Assembly: GCA_964019165.1 (NCBI GenBank)
Contig: OZ025269.1
Location: forward strand, 19,337,687 to 19,401,686
Length of the DNA stretch: 64,000 nt
Direction of reading: 5' to 3'
Source: Mastigias papua
Taxonomy: Eukaryota > Cnidaria > Scyphozoa > Rhizostomeae > Mastigiidae
Numbering within the stretch: the first letter of the stretch is position 1; each line of letters starts with the position of its first letter. The translations under genes and the position numbers were made by a program. The notes beneath the pieces were generated by a model. It was not told the origin of the DNA. It was given only the letters and a program-made list of their open reading frames with translations, and ran no database searches. This document shows positions 10,966 through 22,725 of this stretch, piece by piece.

Positions 10966-11315
10966 CACTTCTTTTTTTATAAAACAATCTTTCACCTAGT
11001 TCTTAACTTTCATTGGTTTTTTCCTGATTTCAGTGCTGAAACGTGCTTTGGACTTAGGGAAAATATTGGAATTTTTGTTGCCCTGCATTGTTACTCAGAC
11101 AGATAGGCACTGCACATGCGTTACATTGAAATTCATAGGTTGTCATATGAAGTCTGTTTAAATTAAACAAATGAGATTATGCGCATGCGTGAAAATTGAA
11201 ACTTTAAATGTATGTAACTGACAGACTTTCTTAGGCCTCAGAAGTGCAGTTTGACTGACCTGTCTTAACTTTTTACAGCAACAGAGCACTGCTGTCTTAT
11301 AAGTTGCGTTTATAT
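10966..11315 (-). mobile_element. Family B short element (AAGAAAGTT motif type)
   Basis: It starts CACTTCTTTTTTTATAAAAC after a TA. It contains the family B landmarks in reverse orientation: a 'cattgttactcagacagata' stretch, 'actgcacatgcgttac', 'gactttcttaggcctcagaa' and the 'gcactgctgtcttataag' end. Divergent and non-coding. Confidence 0.6.
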
Positions 11316-14300
11316 TAGAACAAAAGTGTAGTCCATAGACTGAATCCTCAACGCGATAGACAAAATGCCCTCACTTTTTTCCCTAAAGACAAGAAACACG
11401 TATAACATGTGTGTAGAGCTTCACAGCCATATCGCTTTGACCTCTTTTTGCCAATAACTATTCTGCCGCAGATCTAGCTTAAAAATCCGGCGAGTATATA
11501 CATTTATTACCTCAGCTCAATCAACTTTAGGCTACATTGTATATAACCTTGTGAGCTCTTGATTGCCCAATTGAATTGGCAGTTGATTTGGCCGCATTAG
11601 GACTTCTTCAAACCTTCCCGACTCATAAAATCAAATAAGTTCTACAAAGTGCATTACTAGTATACTATTTTAGTTATTTAACAAGACGTTTATAGCTGTA
11701 ACGCATGAATGCGATTAAATCCATTTAGAAAGAATTTCCTATGTTACTGCGGACGGCTATACAAAAGATTAATTCTATCAGTTTAGAAGGAAATTCCATG
11801 TAAGCACTGACATCATAAGGCTTACTTTCTATCCCTATCGGCTTTCTGCCTCATCTTACATTTCTCCCTTTAATACTGCAATCTCCCATTTATTTCTCTG
11901 GATCTTGTTTCTTCCCAAGTTTTGGTAACGAGAAACCACACGGCTTTATGTGATTTACTTGACGTTTCTCGACCAGCTCATTTATTCGTAAGTTTGACCC
12001 TCCTTCTTGATTCAGGTACCTTTTTCTAAGGATGCATGAATAGGAACTGTGGACAAGATTGTCATAAGTCCACCACGACATGAAAAAGGACGTGCCAACT
12101 TCTCCAACAACTTCTAGGTATGAGTTAATAGCTAGTAGTAACAATGTTGCGCTATATGCAACAACGATACCCAGCTAGTAGTAACAATACTTCAACTTTT
12201 CTTCCCTGATCTTGATAAATTTTCAGAGAGAGCCTTTCGTTACGAAGCTCTTTCAAGCAGCTAGTCGAATACACACATTTCTCTCGTATATTTTTTCAGG
12301 AACTATTAGCTATATTTAGTCTTAACAATAATTTGTGTATCAAAGTGGAATTGCTTAATTCGTACAACTTTTCAACAGTTCACTTGCTACATATGAGGGT
12401 GTCCCTTTGCAGGGTTGTAAATATACCTTGTAGCAAACTTACTGTTACTGGATGTTTACCCTTTTCCTTGACATAACGACAGAGATACCTGGAAAAAAGT
12501 ATATTTTAGGACCTCAAGTTTTTCTCCCGTTTACTAGCTACGGGCCGAGACCTTCGAGAGCAATAAAACGCAGGATACTAGTCCCACAATTTACTTGTCG
12601 TTCTACACCGAGGCTATCTGCTGACGGCGAGGCTAAGCGATGTTGTAAAATTTTGTACCATTCTTATTTTGCTCCTCCATGATCTGATCGAACTGATAAA
12701 ACGGATATCTATAACAAATTCATGCATAACTCTAACACCTTCCTAGTTCGGCATATTTCTGTGAAAGTGTCCCGCTGCAAGAGATCGGAAGGTTTATTTC
12801 AAACGGTCTTTCCCGTTGTGACTTAAGTCGATTGCCATATTTTTTGCGAGAGTATATTTTCATTGGAAGGGATTTACCTCAAGCAGGTTGACAATTAAGT
12901 ACTCCTTCTGGATATGTAAAACAAGTCGTTTGGACAAGTTGGTTGTCTAGATTCGCCAGAATTTAACAGCCATTTGGACTGGAAAATAAAAATGTCGAGG
13001 TTTTGTGGCTTTTACAGTAGCTCATTCTATATTGCAAGTTTTCAGTCTACCAAAATGGAGAGCGGGTCTCGTTGCTTACACAAACGATATACGAAAAACA
13101 TGTAATCACACTGAAATTGTTGTGCTTTGAATCTTCGTAGGTCGTTCTGTAAAGTTCAAAATAACTCGTACTTGTGCAATAATGAAAAGTGCGAAGTGTC
13201 CCTTGATGCGGCTTCTGATGTCAAACCTTAGAGGCGAGAGGCCTTTCGGGCTACTAGCCGCTCAGAAATTTGATGCTCGATTTTCAACTTCTGTTTCTTA
13301 ACCTGCTTTGGTTGATATTCTTAGATACAAGAGAAAAAACAGTCAACCCCGTTTTCCATGGAAACGCACTTGATATGATAAAACGTCCTTTCTAGTTTTG
13401 AACGTTAAAATTGCTTTCAGCTTCGAGAAGTGTATAAAGAGCCATTAAATGTATTTGCTTTCAAGCTAGGAAATGATTGTTATGGTCAGACATTATGGCA
13501 CCATCGTGGAATTAAGCGACTAATATTATCCACGGAGTTAACGGTTGGAAGGCAGTGTGCATAGTGAGAATGCAGAGAGGGCGATGCTAATTTTGGCCTG
13601 TTTAGTGAGTTATTGCAGACCCAGGCGCTAGCTGTCAGCGTCAAGTTGACAGTGTGATGTTAAAGTGTGGTTGCAAAAAGGTTTAAGCTATCGTCATGCT
13701 GGAGAAACGTTCTATCGACCATGCTCCCTTTCAAGCAACCCAGTGTCTCCGTTCATTGTCAGGGGTCCATTAATCAAGTTCTATCTTTTGTGCGATATCT
13801 TGTTATGAGATAGATGTGGTGAGAGTGCGCTTAAATCCAATTTAACGTTCATTTGATACGAACAAAGGTTCAAACAAAGATCATTACCAAATGTTCAAGA
13901 TTAATTTCGTAAAGTAAATAACTGAAGAGAGAGCTTGCGGATTGTTCTTAACACAACTTGCTTGTAATATATCTCGCATCACTAAGTACATCGTCAATGG
14001 TCCCCCAATCGAAGAACACCTTTTCTTTCATGATATACCTTTGTATTTGCATATTCCATCACCCAAACCATCATACTGACTATGCATTGAGAGAAGTAAA
14101 TGACAGTCTCGTTTTGGGTCACCCCTCGAAGGACTGTACCATCTGTTCTGGCGGGGTTTCCAAGATTAATGGGAAACAGTACATTTTCAATTTACTAATA
14201 CAATCCCTGAGCAGATGAGAGAACCTCAGAGCTCAAAGAGGTCAACATGGGTTCACCCCCTGTGTAAACGCTTGAAATAGGTCCTTGTTCACGTTCAGCT

Positions 14301-15023
14301 GTTCAGATTGTTAGGTGTATGCAGCAATCAGCTTCAAGGGCTCTTAATGATAGCTTTTCTATTTCCACTGAAGTTTATAGGTATATAGATGATAAAAAAA
14401 GAAATTGTTGAAGAACATATAGAATGATCCTGCATAATGACGAAATTGAAACAAAAACGAGGAGCATTTATCATCATAGTTTATTTTTGAGGAGATTTAA
14501 AGCCATACGAGAAGAAAGGGGTGAACTAAGTCAGTGTTGTACGGACTGGAAGGATTCCTTTGTGCTTGCAACTCATTGTGCTTTAGGATTCAATTTTTCA
14601 TATCACTTGTTAGTAGTTTCAATTAGTTTTGCAAGCGTGTTGTGACACGACTGAGAAAGCCTTTCGATTTTAACAATTTATCCACCTCACAATGACCGAT
14701 ATCTAGAGAATGAGCATTCCATTTAACCCTCTCATCTATGCCACTGTTTACTTACTACAAAGGGTACTTCGTAGGGAATAAGAGGTTCTTAAATGCATTT
14801 TTCCCCTCACACGATTGTGCAGCAAGCTGATTCACCAAACATTAATTTCCTTTTGCTACAACTGAAGCAAATTACTAGAAGAAATTACTTCCATGTACTA
14901 GTCCATCAGTTCCTTGTTCAGACTAACTCTCACGCTATACCCGCCCGCAAATGGGAGTCATTGGCCCTCCCATCACCTACCCTTTGTGTTTATGATCAAC
15001 CTGATTTCCCTATCCGGTATCGG
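11316..15023. other. Gene-free region upstream of ZFP36
   Basis: About 3.7 kb with no recognisable exon, repeat family or RNA gene. Open frames are short, overlap in several frames and lack codon character. Any distal regulatory elements of the downstream gene could be here, but none can be named from sequence alone. Confidence 0.4.
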
Positions 15024-15031
15024 TTACGTCA
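15024..15031 (+). promoter_or_regulatory. Possible CRE/ATF site upstream of ZFP36
   Basis: TTACGTCA is a near-canonical cAMP-response/ATF half-palindrome, 285 bases before the start codon. ZFP36 genes are immediate-early genes in vertebrates, so such a site is plausible. One 8-mer alone is weak evidence. Confidence 0.3.
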
Positions 15032-15315
15032 TGTTACTACGTTAGTTAGATCACTTCCGCCCCCTGCCAAAGATGTCTCGTGTGTCGCTTTGACTAGATA
15101 ATTGTGTTTCTATAGTAACTACAGAGCTTTTTTGACAGTTTTGGCAAAGGCACGTCCGCCTTTTCATACAACCGCTGACCAAGTGGGGTCACGATGCGCA
15201 AGGGACGTTATAATCGTGATATGGGAAAGCGACGATCAGTTATACGGTGGAGCGATACAAGGAAGAAGAGGGTACGCGCGAAATCCAACCGTTGTAAACA
15301 AGGTGATAAGGAGAA

Positions 15316-15369
15316 ATGTCTACGGCCTTGATTTCAGCATTTTATGACATAAATGATGTTATTCAACAG
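15316..15369 (+). CDS. ZFP36: ZFP36-like gene, coding exon 1 (18 codons)
   Basis: ATG at 15316 (A at -3) opens MSTALISAFYDINDVIQQ, followed directly by a splice donor (caacag|gtagat) at 15370. Vertebrate ZFP36L1 and ZFP36L2 begin with the same kind of peptide (M-T/S-T-L-S-A-F-D-I), encoded by a tiny first exon with a phase-0 junction. Here both exon 1 (54 nt) and exon 2 are phase 0, so the join is seamless. This short N-terminal segment is easily missed by annotation. The intron is 606 bases. Confidence 0.85.
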
Positions 15370-15975
15370 GTAGATATTTTTAACGTTACTTTTTTGTTAG
15401 CGTACACAATTATGATGTTGAAATAGTCGGGAATGTTTTTTCAAAAGTCGAATCTTCGGTTATACTCAACATTTTGCAAACCTTGTTTATCGTCACAAGT
15501 CATGATGTATAACCAATTATCATACCCGAAGCCCACAGTCCGATCACTAATTGAACGTGTGGCCCTTGTATCAAAACAGCCGCAAGTACAGGTTTTCTCT
15601 ATAGAATTCCTGGAAGAGAGTACGTTCGTTTATGATTAAGGGTTTTCATGTCGCACACCATCAGCTGGGCTAAGACTTGGTTATAACTACTAAATGCAGT
15701 TGTAGTAATGCGTTAGTAATATGGCTTCTAGCTAGTTTTCTGCTCTCGATTATACTTGCGGCCTCGTAAATGTATCTTATATTGGGCTGCCTTCAAAATA
15801 TAGTGCTAATCTGTGACGTAACAATGCAGCACCATTTCGCAATGACGTGTAAATATGGGTAAGCCTGTAAACTTGTTTCTCTGACATCGGCATTTATGTA
15901 TGGAACGTTTAGTTGGAGCTCAAATTTACATCGTTATGTCCGATAACTGACCCATGAAATGTTGTTGTTTTTCAG

Positions 15976-16920
15976 AGTAAACAAAGACCCAACTCGCTTG
16001 ATCTTCAGAACAGTTACAATCTAACTCACAGAGGTAATGATACAATCCTCTCTAGAAGACACTCGACAACATCAGCGACCACTCAGAAGTCTATTAATGC
16101 GAGCAGTTTCTTTAGTAATATGCCAGGATCACCAAAATTAGTGCAGGAAAATTATAGTAAAACATTCGCCTATCAAGTGGGTCGTGAGCGATCTATGAGC
16201 ATCGGCACTGTTGAAGAATCAGATGGGCAAAACCGTAAACATCAGAGAACCCCCACTAACTCATCTCGATACAAAACCGAATTATGCAGACCATATGAAG
16301 AGAATGGAACGTGCAAGTACGGAGATAAATGTCAATTTGCGCACGGGGTCCACGAGCTTCGTTCTCTCAACCGGCATCCGAAGTATAAGACTGAGTTGTG
16401 CCGCACATTTCATACAATCGGATTCTGCCCCTACGGACCTAGATGTCACTTTGTACATAAAGCTGACGAAATAGAAAAACCACCCCCAGTAGAGCCAAGA
16501 ACAGACATCGCACCGACGATTACAAGTGCTCCTCCATCTCCTACACCAAGCCTTGATAGTCTGCACTCTCCATTTGTGAACATTCCTACACCTAACACTC
16601 CCAGTGTTCATGGAGATGTATTTGTTTTCGGAGATGAATCAGTGTCACCAACATCGTCTTCTGGCAGTAGTGGTAGTACTAGTCCGGTTGATATGAATAT
16701 GTCTCCATTTCCGAGTAGGGAAGAGATGTATACTGTCTCAAAAGCTGCTAATGTCCCTCGGAAACCGGCGTCCTCGATAACTGGATCAGTTCCGTCATCT
16801 CCTAGTCTCACAAGTTCTGGCGAAAAATCTCCAGTTCTGCCCGGTTCTCCACTGCCTTGCGACTCTGAATTCGATGCCTTCGGTAGACGTCGATTGCCTA
16901 TTTTCAACAAGCTTGCCTAA
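15976..16920 (+). CDS. ZFP36: ZFP36/TIS11 (tristetraprolin-like) mRNA-decay factor, exon 2
   Basis: The acceptor gtttttcag ends at 15975; the frame runs 314 codons to TAA at 16918-16920, so the whole protein is 332 residues (human ZFP36L1 is 338). Tandem CCCH fingers, each C-x8-C-x5-C-x3-H, lie at residues about 122-141 and 160-179. Each is led by YKTELC and they are 18 residues apart, the family hallmark for binding UAUUUA elements. SRRHS (Ser48) and RERSMS (91-93) match the kinase/14-3-3 sites of ZFP36L1. The Ser/Pro-rich tail ends in [10 protein letters not shown], the CNOT1-binding motif that recruits the CCR4-NOT deadenylase. The protein should act in the cytoplasm to destabilise AU-rich mRNAs. 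Nothing is missing. A start at the internal ATG 16120 would lose Ser48 and is unlikely. Confidence 0.96.
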   Translation, partial: SKQRPNSLDLQNSYNLTHRGNDTILSRRHSTTSATTQKSINASSFFSNMPGSPKLVQENYSKTFAYQVGRERSMSIGTVEESDGQNRKHQRTPTNSSRYKTELCRPYEENGTCKYGDKCQFAHGVHELRSLNRHPKYKTELCRTFHTIGFCPYGPRCHFVHKADEIEKPPPVEPRTDIAPTITSAPPSPTPSLDSLHSPFVNIPTPNTPSVHGDVFVFGDESVSPTSSSGSSGSTSPVDMNMSPFPSREEMYTVSKAANVPRKPASSITGSVPSSPSLTSSGEKSPVLPGSPLPCDSEFDAFGRRRLPIFNKLA

Positions 16921-17553
16921 TCTGACGTTTTTCAAGATAGGGACAGACCAGAGGCCGTTCTCACGAGACCAATGGACGTTAATTTATTCCGAATTCTGTT
17001 GACTCCCTGAGATGTACTCCTTGGTACATGAGATAGATATGAACGTAGTTTGATATCGATAGAGGAACCTATGGCAGCTAGTGATAGACAGAAGGAATCA
17101 TTTAATGGGAATGAGGCTGTCTGGGCTTTGCCCCAGGATGTATAATTTCATAGGGTTATTAACTAGGGGTGGTGTGGTCAAATCTCTCTTCCCCTCCTTG
17201 TACATTGAAGTGTATCTGCCTACTTGTAACCCCTCTATCTGTGTATATTGGGGTTGAAAACTATCGCCCGTTTCTTCCCTCTTGCCACTTTATGTGAATT
17301 TCCAATGTTTACAGCTGCAGTTCAAACATATTTGATCAGCAGTATTTCGACTGTTCCTTTGCTTATCCATATTCAGATGTATAACATCGCTCATGTCATA
17401 GGATCGCAAGTAGTTTTACTTGTCTTCCCAATCCTCGTATACTTAGTAGAGACATTTTTACGACTCCGAAATCAGCAGAGTATTTTAATATAATCTACAA
17501 AAATAGCATGCCTGCATTTGGTGTAGAAGAGTTTATTTTCCATTTTCAGGCAA

Positions 17554-17575
17554 TATTTATGTATTATTTATTATC
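17554..17575 (+). promoter_or_regulatory. AU-rich element with perfect UUAUUUAUU nonamer
   Basis: A TATTTAT is followed closely by TTATTTATT (17564-17572), the optimal binding nonamer of ZFP36 proteins. It lies in the 3'UTR of the ZFP36 gene itself. Vertebrate ZFP36 is known to destabilise its own mRNA through such elements, so negative autoregulation is a fair inference. Confidence 0.7.
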
Positions 17576-17664
17576 GACATTTTGTAAGTATTTTTTGTTA
17601 ATTTTCAAATACGGACAATCGAGAAGAAATTTGTATGATATTTGTTTTCAAAAGTTGACGCTAT

Positions 17665-17670
17665 ATTAAA
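17665..17670 (+). terminator. ZFP36 polyadenylation signal ATTAAA
   Basis: ATTAAA, the commonest variant signal, is followed by a GT-rich stretch (gtcgtgtag) resembling a downstream element. Confidence 0.5.
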
Positions 17671-17690
17671 GTCGTGTAGAGAGAACAGTG

Positions 17691-18440
17691 TAGCCGACTT
17701 GTGTTCGGCTATCTTGTTTGTATTATATCAACTATTTTCAATCGAAATTTGTATTGTATAGGTTTTATTCGTATCACAGCACGTAATTTATAAAGTCGAC
17801 GCGCGATATTTTACGCGCGGCTCTGACTTGGTAGCAAGAGAAGATATCCCTTCAACGTTTACTTTAGAGCATAAAGTGAAAATTGTAATTTAATCATGAT
17901 TTATCTCATACATGTGAGGTTCGAGGAGCCTTGAATATTTTTATGTTACTTCTTTGTCGTGTTTCTTGGTTGTTCCGTAAGCCAGCTTATTGAACCTTTG
18001 ATTGGCTTAACCATATTGTTTACCGCACGACATCCGGCCTATTGGCGCGTCAAACCAGTTGAGATGAACTGTGCACAAGATGTTTTTGCAGTGTTGTTCC
18101 TAAATTATCTTGCGGACAGGCAGAACCTAAGTCACACCGCTATTCCTTTTGGTTTTAGGTCATGTTATCGTTAAGGTAGGAGTGTAGTGTGGGTAACCAG
18201 TTTTTCACCACTTCGTAGACAGAAAGGCAACACAGCTCTTTTTGTTATTTGGTTTGTGATTCTTGCGTCGATTAATATTTGTACTGAAGTAGATCCATGT
18301 ATTGTGTTTTTGATTGCAGTTGAAATACATTGAAGGGAGAGAGGCACCTTGGCAATCGTGTTGAAAAGTTTAACATGCACGTAATGTCCTTGGTCATGCT
18401 GTCCTGGTTAATATAGTTTTCACATGTATATATACACCTA
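17691..18440. other. Intergenic DNA, no gene seen
   Basis: AT-rich spacer with a short CG-rich patch (gtcgacgcgcgatattttacgcgcg) near 17796-17820 that is partly palindromic. No coding signal. Confidence 0.4.
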
Positions 18441-18828
18441 CTCTTTTGTGCTTAATTGTAGGGGGTCATATTGCACTTTTTGAAGTTTTTCACCCCTCTT
18501 AGCATTTTATTGTGACCATCCATTTTAGCAAATTGTGGGAATCATCACTATCAGCAAAATTTTTATTGTCATTTCTATCTTGTTATTCATGAGTCAACTC
18601 TCCCTCGAGCATTTCACAACCCTTTTCAGGTGGAACACTGTTGACCACTCCATCCATTTTTCACTCGACATCATCTGGTGGGATCATAAACTCTTCTGCT
18701 TCTTTCAGGGTTGATGCGATTTTCCCGGTAGGTCATTTTATTACCACGCCTCCACTTTATGAAAATCTAGAAACGTATCCACCCCCCTGCTAATTCAACC
18801 CCTCCCCCTACAATTAAGCACTAAACAG
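18441..18828. mobile_element. Tc1/mariner-type MITE with TA target site
   Basis: GTGCTTAATTGTAGGGGG at 18448-18465 is perfectly inverted at 18804-18821. Extending outward, both ends read CT(C/G)TTT(T/A)GTGC immediately inside a TA dinucleotide (18439-18440 and 18829-18830). The terminal repeats are about 25 bp in a 388 bp element with no transposase frame. Confidence 0.75.
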
Positions 18829-19575
18829 TACGTAAAGCATTAGCAACCTATCAGTTGTAGCGTCTGTTATAATTGAGTATTTCAGATGTTTCTGATAGAT
18901 ACACTTCTCAGAGAGAGCTGGTTTTGACAGTTAGTCCATATTTGGGCTGATGAAGTGGACACGCTATTATAGCATTGCCATTTGAGAAAAAGCGAAAACG
19001 AGTGAAATCAGGCAGTGTGGGCCATTGTTTTCCAGTCATGCCTGTCTTAATGGGACGCTTCTCGGGGAATACCCGAAATTTTGCGAAGCACTATTACTTG
19101 GTCTTACTTCAGTGGTATCTTTGGTTGTGAAGTTGGAGAATATTGTTTGCACGATACAACCTCTTAGTGGCCTATATTTGGATTTGTATATCATGTCCCT
19201 CCAATAGCCTGCGTAGTCTTCAGTTTGTAGTTAAAGCGGCTCTAAATACATAGATCTTCGTAAGAAACAAACATAAATTTTTCTAGCATATGACTACAAC
19301 TACCAAACAAACATCAAGGCTCGAAATCCCTTCCATTCATTCCATAGATCTTACTTGTCATGTACTTTTAGCCTTTACCAGAAAGTCATAAAAGGGATTA
19401 ACGCTTAGGACTGAACCCTCTGGTTCTTACTCTCACGAGTTTCATGTACAGACTTGGCGTTTTGGTAGGCAATTTATTGTTTGTACCTCACTTTTTGCGT
19501 AGCCCCCGCCGTTTTCTTTGGCAGCGCCGTGCCTGACAATGTATGATGAAGTTTATGGAGTGACCAGTAGTAGTA
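18829..19575. other. Intergenic DNA, no gene seen
   Basis: No coding exon, repeat family or RNA gene identified. Confidence 0.4.
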
Positions 19576-19988
19576 CACGCTTTTTTATAAATAACCTACA
19601 TGTAGGATACCAAACTATTTTAAGAACTTATACTGCTAAAGGAAAATTCCGTAAGGAACTTGTCAATCTAAAAACATTTTTTAACAGCAAACAATCAAGA
19701 ATTAAGAAGCTAGTTCCATTCCGTTGCATCCAAAACCAGCTGAAATTGTTTGCTATGCTTGTGTCAAGTGTTTCATGTTTTTTTGGTCTAATGTTAGCCA
19801 GAATTAGAGGTAAAAATTCAGAACTTCGATGTTTACTTGTGTCTGTACCATATGTATGGCATTGAATCTAGAGTGAAAATTCAGGAACTATAAGGAACTT
19901 TTAGTACTACAGTTTGACCATTGGAGGTCCAGATATAAGGAACTTCTAGAACTAGGCCTTGGGCTAGGTTCCATATAAAAAAAGTGTG
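19576..19988 (-). mobile_element. Family A short element, copy 2
   Basis: It starts CACGCTTTTTTATAAATAAC after TA (19574-19575) and ends ccatataaaaaaagtgtg. It contains cctacatgtagg, ctaaaggaa, taaggaact and 'ctagaactaggccttgg' landmarks, with at least five AAGGAAC/GTTCC motifs. The open frame across it is incidental. Confidence 0.75.
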
Positions 19989-20246
19989 GAAAATATGAAC
20001 TTCGATGGAATGCCACTTCGTATTTGCTCAAGAAAGTGGCTGATAAGGAAGTAATACGTGACTGCTGAAAAAGGTAAAAAAGCTCATTACATGATTTTTG
20101 AGACATAGCAATGTCGATAGCAGAACGTTTTAGCACTTGGCGGAAAACCTGCCTTGTAAAAGACGTGTACTTCATTCAGTCTTGTCAAAGTGACAAGCTT
20201 TATGACACCCTTTCTGTTCGTGTGAACGTATTAGCCATATCCATAT

Positions 20247-20589
20247 GTGTTATAAGAGCGTTTTTTCGTCCAGAACTGAAAAGTTTTAGATTTTTCACGA
20301 TTTTATTACTAGCACTTTCCTAAGACGTCCTTAGCAGAAATGCCCGAATTTCTGTGTAGCACCACAGTATTCCTCGGTCGAACAGGCGCTATACAAGCAT
20401 GGGACTGAAATACTTGACTTACCAAAGGAAACCTATGCAATCGTAATAAAAGAGATAATGCGCATGAGAGAAAATTGGAATTTCATATGTATATTAACTT
20501 ATCGACTTCCTTGTGTCTTAACAACCTAGTTCCGACCTTTTTTGAGAAGTCGAGTACTGCTTTCTGATAAAACGTTCAGAAAGTGTGTG
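20247..20589 (-). mobile_element. Family B short element
   Basis: In reverse orientation it shows 'actttcctaagacgtcctta', 'gaacaggcgctatacaa', 'gataatgcgcatgagagaaa' and 'gtcgagtactgctttctgataa', the family B landmarks. It ends TGTG followed by TA (20590-20591). It lies 19 bases from the next family B element in the same orientation. Confidence 0.7.
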
Positions 20590-20608
20590 TAAGTAGGCTA
20601 CCTGTGTA

Positions 20609-20972
20609 CACATTTTTTTAGTAAGAATTTTTTTGCGGAGTACTGAAACTCTCTTACCTTCTTCGTGATTCCAGTCTATTGAAACTTTCCTAAGACTTCC
20701 TTAGCGAGAATACTCGAGTTTGTAAAACATTGCAGTGCTGTTGCAGAGGCAGACAGGCACTACACGAATAACATTGAAATACATAGATATTCATAGGAAA
20801 CCTGAACATGTTAGGCAAGTGAAATGATGAGCTTTTGCAAAAATTTGAATTTCAACTACGTATCAACTTTTCAACTTTTTTTAGCTCTCTGAAATCCAGT
20901 ACTGAACTTTGATGACTTTTTCTTGAGCAACCGAGTACTGCTTTCTTATAAACCATTTTCATATAAAACGTC
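20609..20972 (-). mobile_element. Family B short element giving rise to a tandem repeat
   Basis: It starts CACATTTTTTTAGTAAG after TA (20607-20608). Inside are gagtactgaaactctcttac, 'gaaactttcctaagacttcc' and 'ccgagtactgctttcttata'. Its end (tttcatataaaacgtcgac) is reiterated in the adjacent 51-bp tandem array. Confidence 0.7.
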
Positions 20973-21100
20973 GACACATAACTAAGAAATTGGAACAAAT
21001 CACACTTTCATATAAAACGTCGACCCATAACTAAGAAATTGGAACAAATCACACTTTCATATAAAACGTCGACCCATAACTAAGGAATTGGAGCAAATCA
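20952..21100. repeat. 51-bp tandem repeat, three copies
   Basis: The unit begins ttcatataaaacgtcgac, continues with 'ccataactaagaaattgg' and closes with 'aacaaatcacac'. Three near-identical copies lie head to tail. The first 20 bases are the family B terminal repeat, so the array was made from an element end plus flanking DNA. Confidence 0.9.
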
Positions 21101-22349
21101 TCCAGTAACGCGACGTGATGTGACGTATATCGAGCTAACACCAAAAAGTCCTGTATTTGCTGACATTGGAGAGAAATCTAAGAAGAACCACCTCTCATAG
21201 TTGTATACCGCCGAATCATATCAACCATTATTCATTAGAATCATGTCAGTGTCCTTCGTCCTTGTCGTGGCGAACGATCTTGTTACCAGTTGGTTCTGTG
21301 GTTGACTGTCCCTCATTTATCAGCCATGGTTACCAGTTCGTAAAGTTTCTCCAATCCAGATCATTGTTCTAGACTCCAGATTATTGGTTAGGATTAATCC
21401 GACAGATGCCTAAATGACCCAAACCGAGGCTACTATTATTTGGAACATTTCCCTCTCGTTCTCTCTATGATCAGCTGTGAATTTTTGGATATTTAACTTG
21501 TTTGTATAGCAAACTTTCTGCCTTACACCAGGTCATTCTTATAAGAGAAAATCGGAATTAACTGCTTGAGTACGTTGAATTTGTTTCTTGTATGTTATAA
21601 TGGAGTGGAAGTGGCCGAGATACTCCCTTTTCCACCGCTCGACACAATATAGTAATGCGTGAGCTAATATGCATAAGGATATTGCAACATGGTCCCAACC
21701 CCGGAAGCCTTAGAGACAGCTGTTAAATTGTATCATTTCTTAACTACATCGTATTGTCAAAGTTGTGGGTTTAGGCCTGTCAAATGTTCGCAGCAACCTT
21801 CTTACTTCTTGAGCTGTTTTTGGTGGCCTCCCAGTTTCACTATGCTTGGAAAATGGTGTAGAAAAGCTTCTACCTTGAACTTTGTGAAGGATACACATTC
21901 AAGCAGAAGTGTATTGCTTGACTGGGAGCTGAGAGACACCTGTTGCTTATAGAAAGCAAATTGGCAAACCGTTAAATTTAACAGAAGGTGACTTTTTGTT
22001 TGCCTTAGAGCAGACCTGGGCAATCCACAGCCCATTGATTGACCCTGATTAGCCCGTGAAGGGTTCCATACAACATAAATATATTTCGAAAATTAATGGT
22101 AAACATGGACTAAAGCCACATTGTCTTTACCTTTAAGTTGCCTTTTACTCACTTTCTCGAAAAGTCCAAACAATACTATGTGGTAATGAATTCAATCATT
22201 TTGGCCTGGCTCTCCTCAGTATTTTTGCTTCTAATGTGGCCCTTTGGAAAAAATAATTGCTCCCCTGCCTTAAAAGAGTGCCTGCTAATGGGCTAATATA
22301 GGCATGGAAGCATTTAGAATCTTTTAAAAATATCCATTCCTAGGCTTTT
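21101..22349. other. Intergenic DNA, no gene seen
   Basis: Open frames at 21157-21372 and 21689-21952 lack splice sites or recognisable domains. No repeat family identified. Confidence 0.35.
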
Positions 22350-22725
22350 AGTCTGTGGTACCAAACAAGCAGTACTCGATTTTTCGATCAGGAACGGGCT
22401 TATAAGAAACCTACTACTTGGCACGCTAAAATTTAAGAAACTCTTATAACTACATGGAATGAATTAAGAAACTTTACAAATGTCTTAGCTTTCTTTCACA
22501 GTTTTGGAGATCCCCATATTACTCCACGGATTCAATGAGTTTCTACTATAGTGTATGTTATGACTAATGGACACTACAAAAGATGATGTTTTACATTTTG
22601 TTTTCGTTTTCACTGCAATTTTTGTTGTTAAATTAAGAAACCTTTAGAACTAAAATTTTGCCAAAACGTAAGGAAACTTTACTATTAGGCCTTGAGCCGG
22701 GTTTCGTATGAAAGAAAAAACATGT
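22350..22725 (-). mobile_element. Family A' element: family A architecture with AAGAAAC in place of AAGGAAC
   Basis: It follows family A landmark for landmark (element start and first motif; a second motif before 'cttataact'; a third after 'gaatgaatt'; then tttagaact, 'gtaaggaaactttactatta', 'ggccttgagccgggtttc'). The GGAAC core is changed to GAAAC at most sites: ataagaaacc, ttaagaaactctt, ttaagaaacttt, ttaagaaaccttt, and GGGTTTC at the end. Non-coding. Confidence 0.6.

Larger units (their letters stand above)
16921..17690 (+). other. ZFP36: ZFP36 3'UTR
   Basis: Non-coding sequence after the stop, becoming strongly AT-rich from about 17500. It contains the AU-rich element at 17554-17575 and ATTAAA at 17665-17670. 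The open frame at 17248-17493 has no family features and lies inside this UTR. Confidence 0.65.

Noticed and set aside
14793..15347. Two open frames just upstream of ZFP36
   Set aside because: They lack splice sites and family features; the second overlaps the true ZFP36 start in another frame.
16282..16910. Minus-strand and +2-frame open frames across ZFP36
   Set aside because: They are shadows of the real CCCH-finger exon; the + strand frame has clear homology and the others do not.
19518..19865. 115-codon open frame
   Set aside because: It lies largely inside a family A element and is not shared as an open frame by the other copies.
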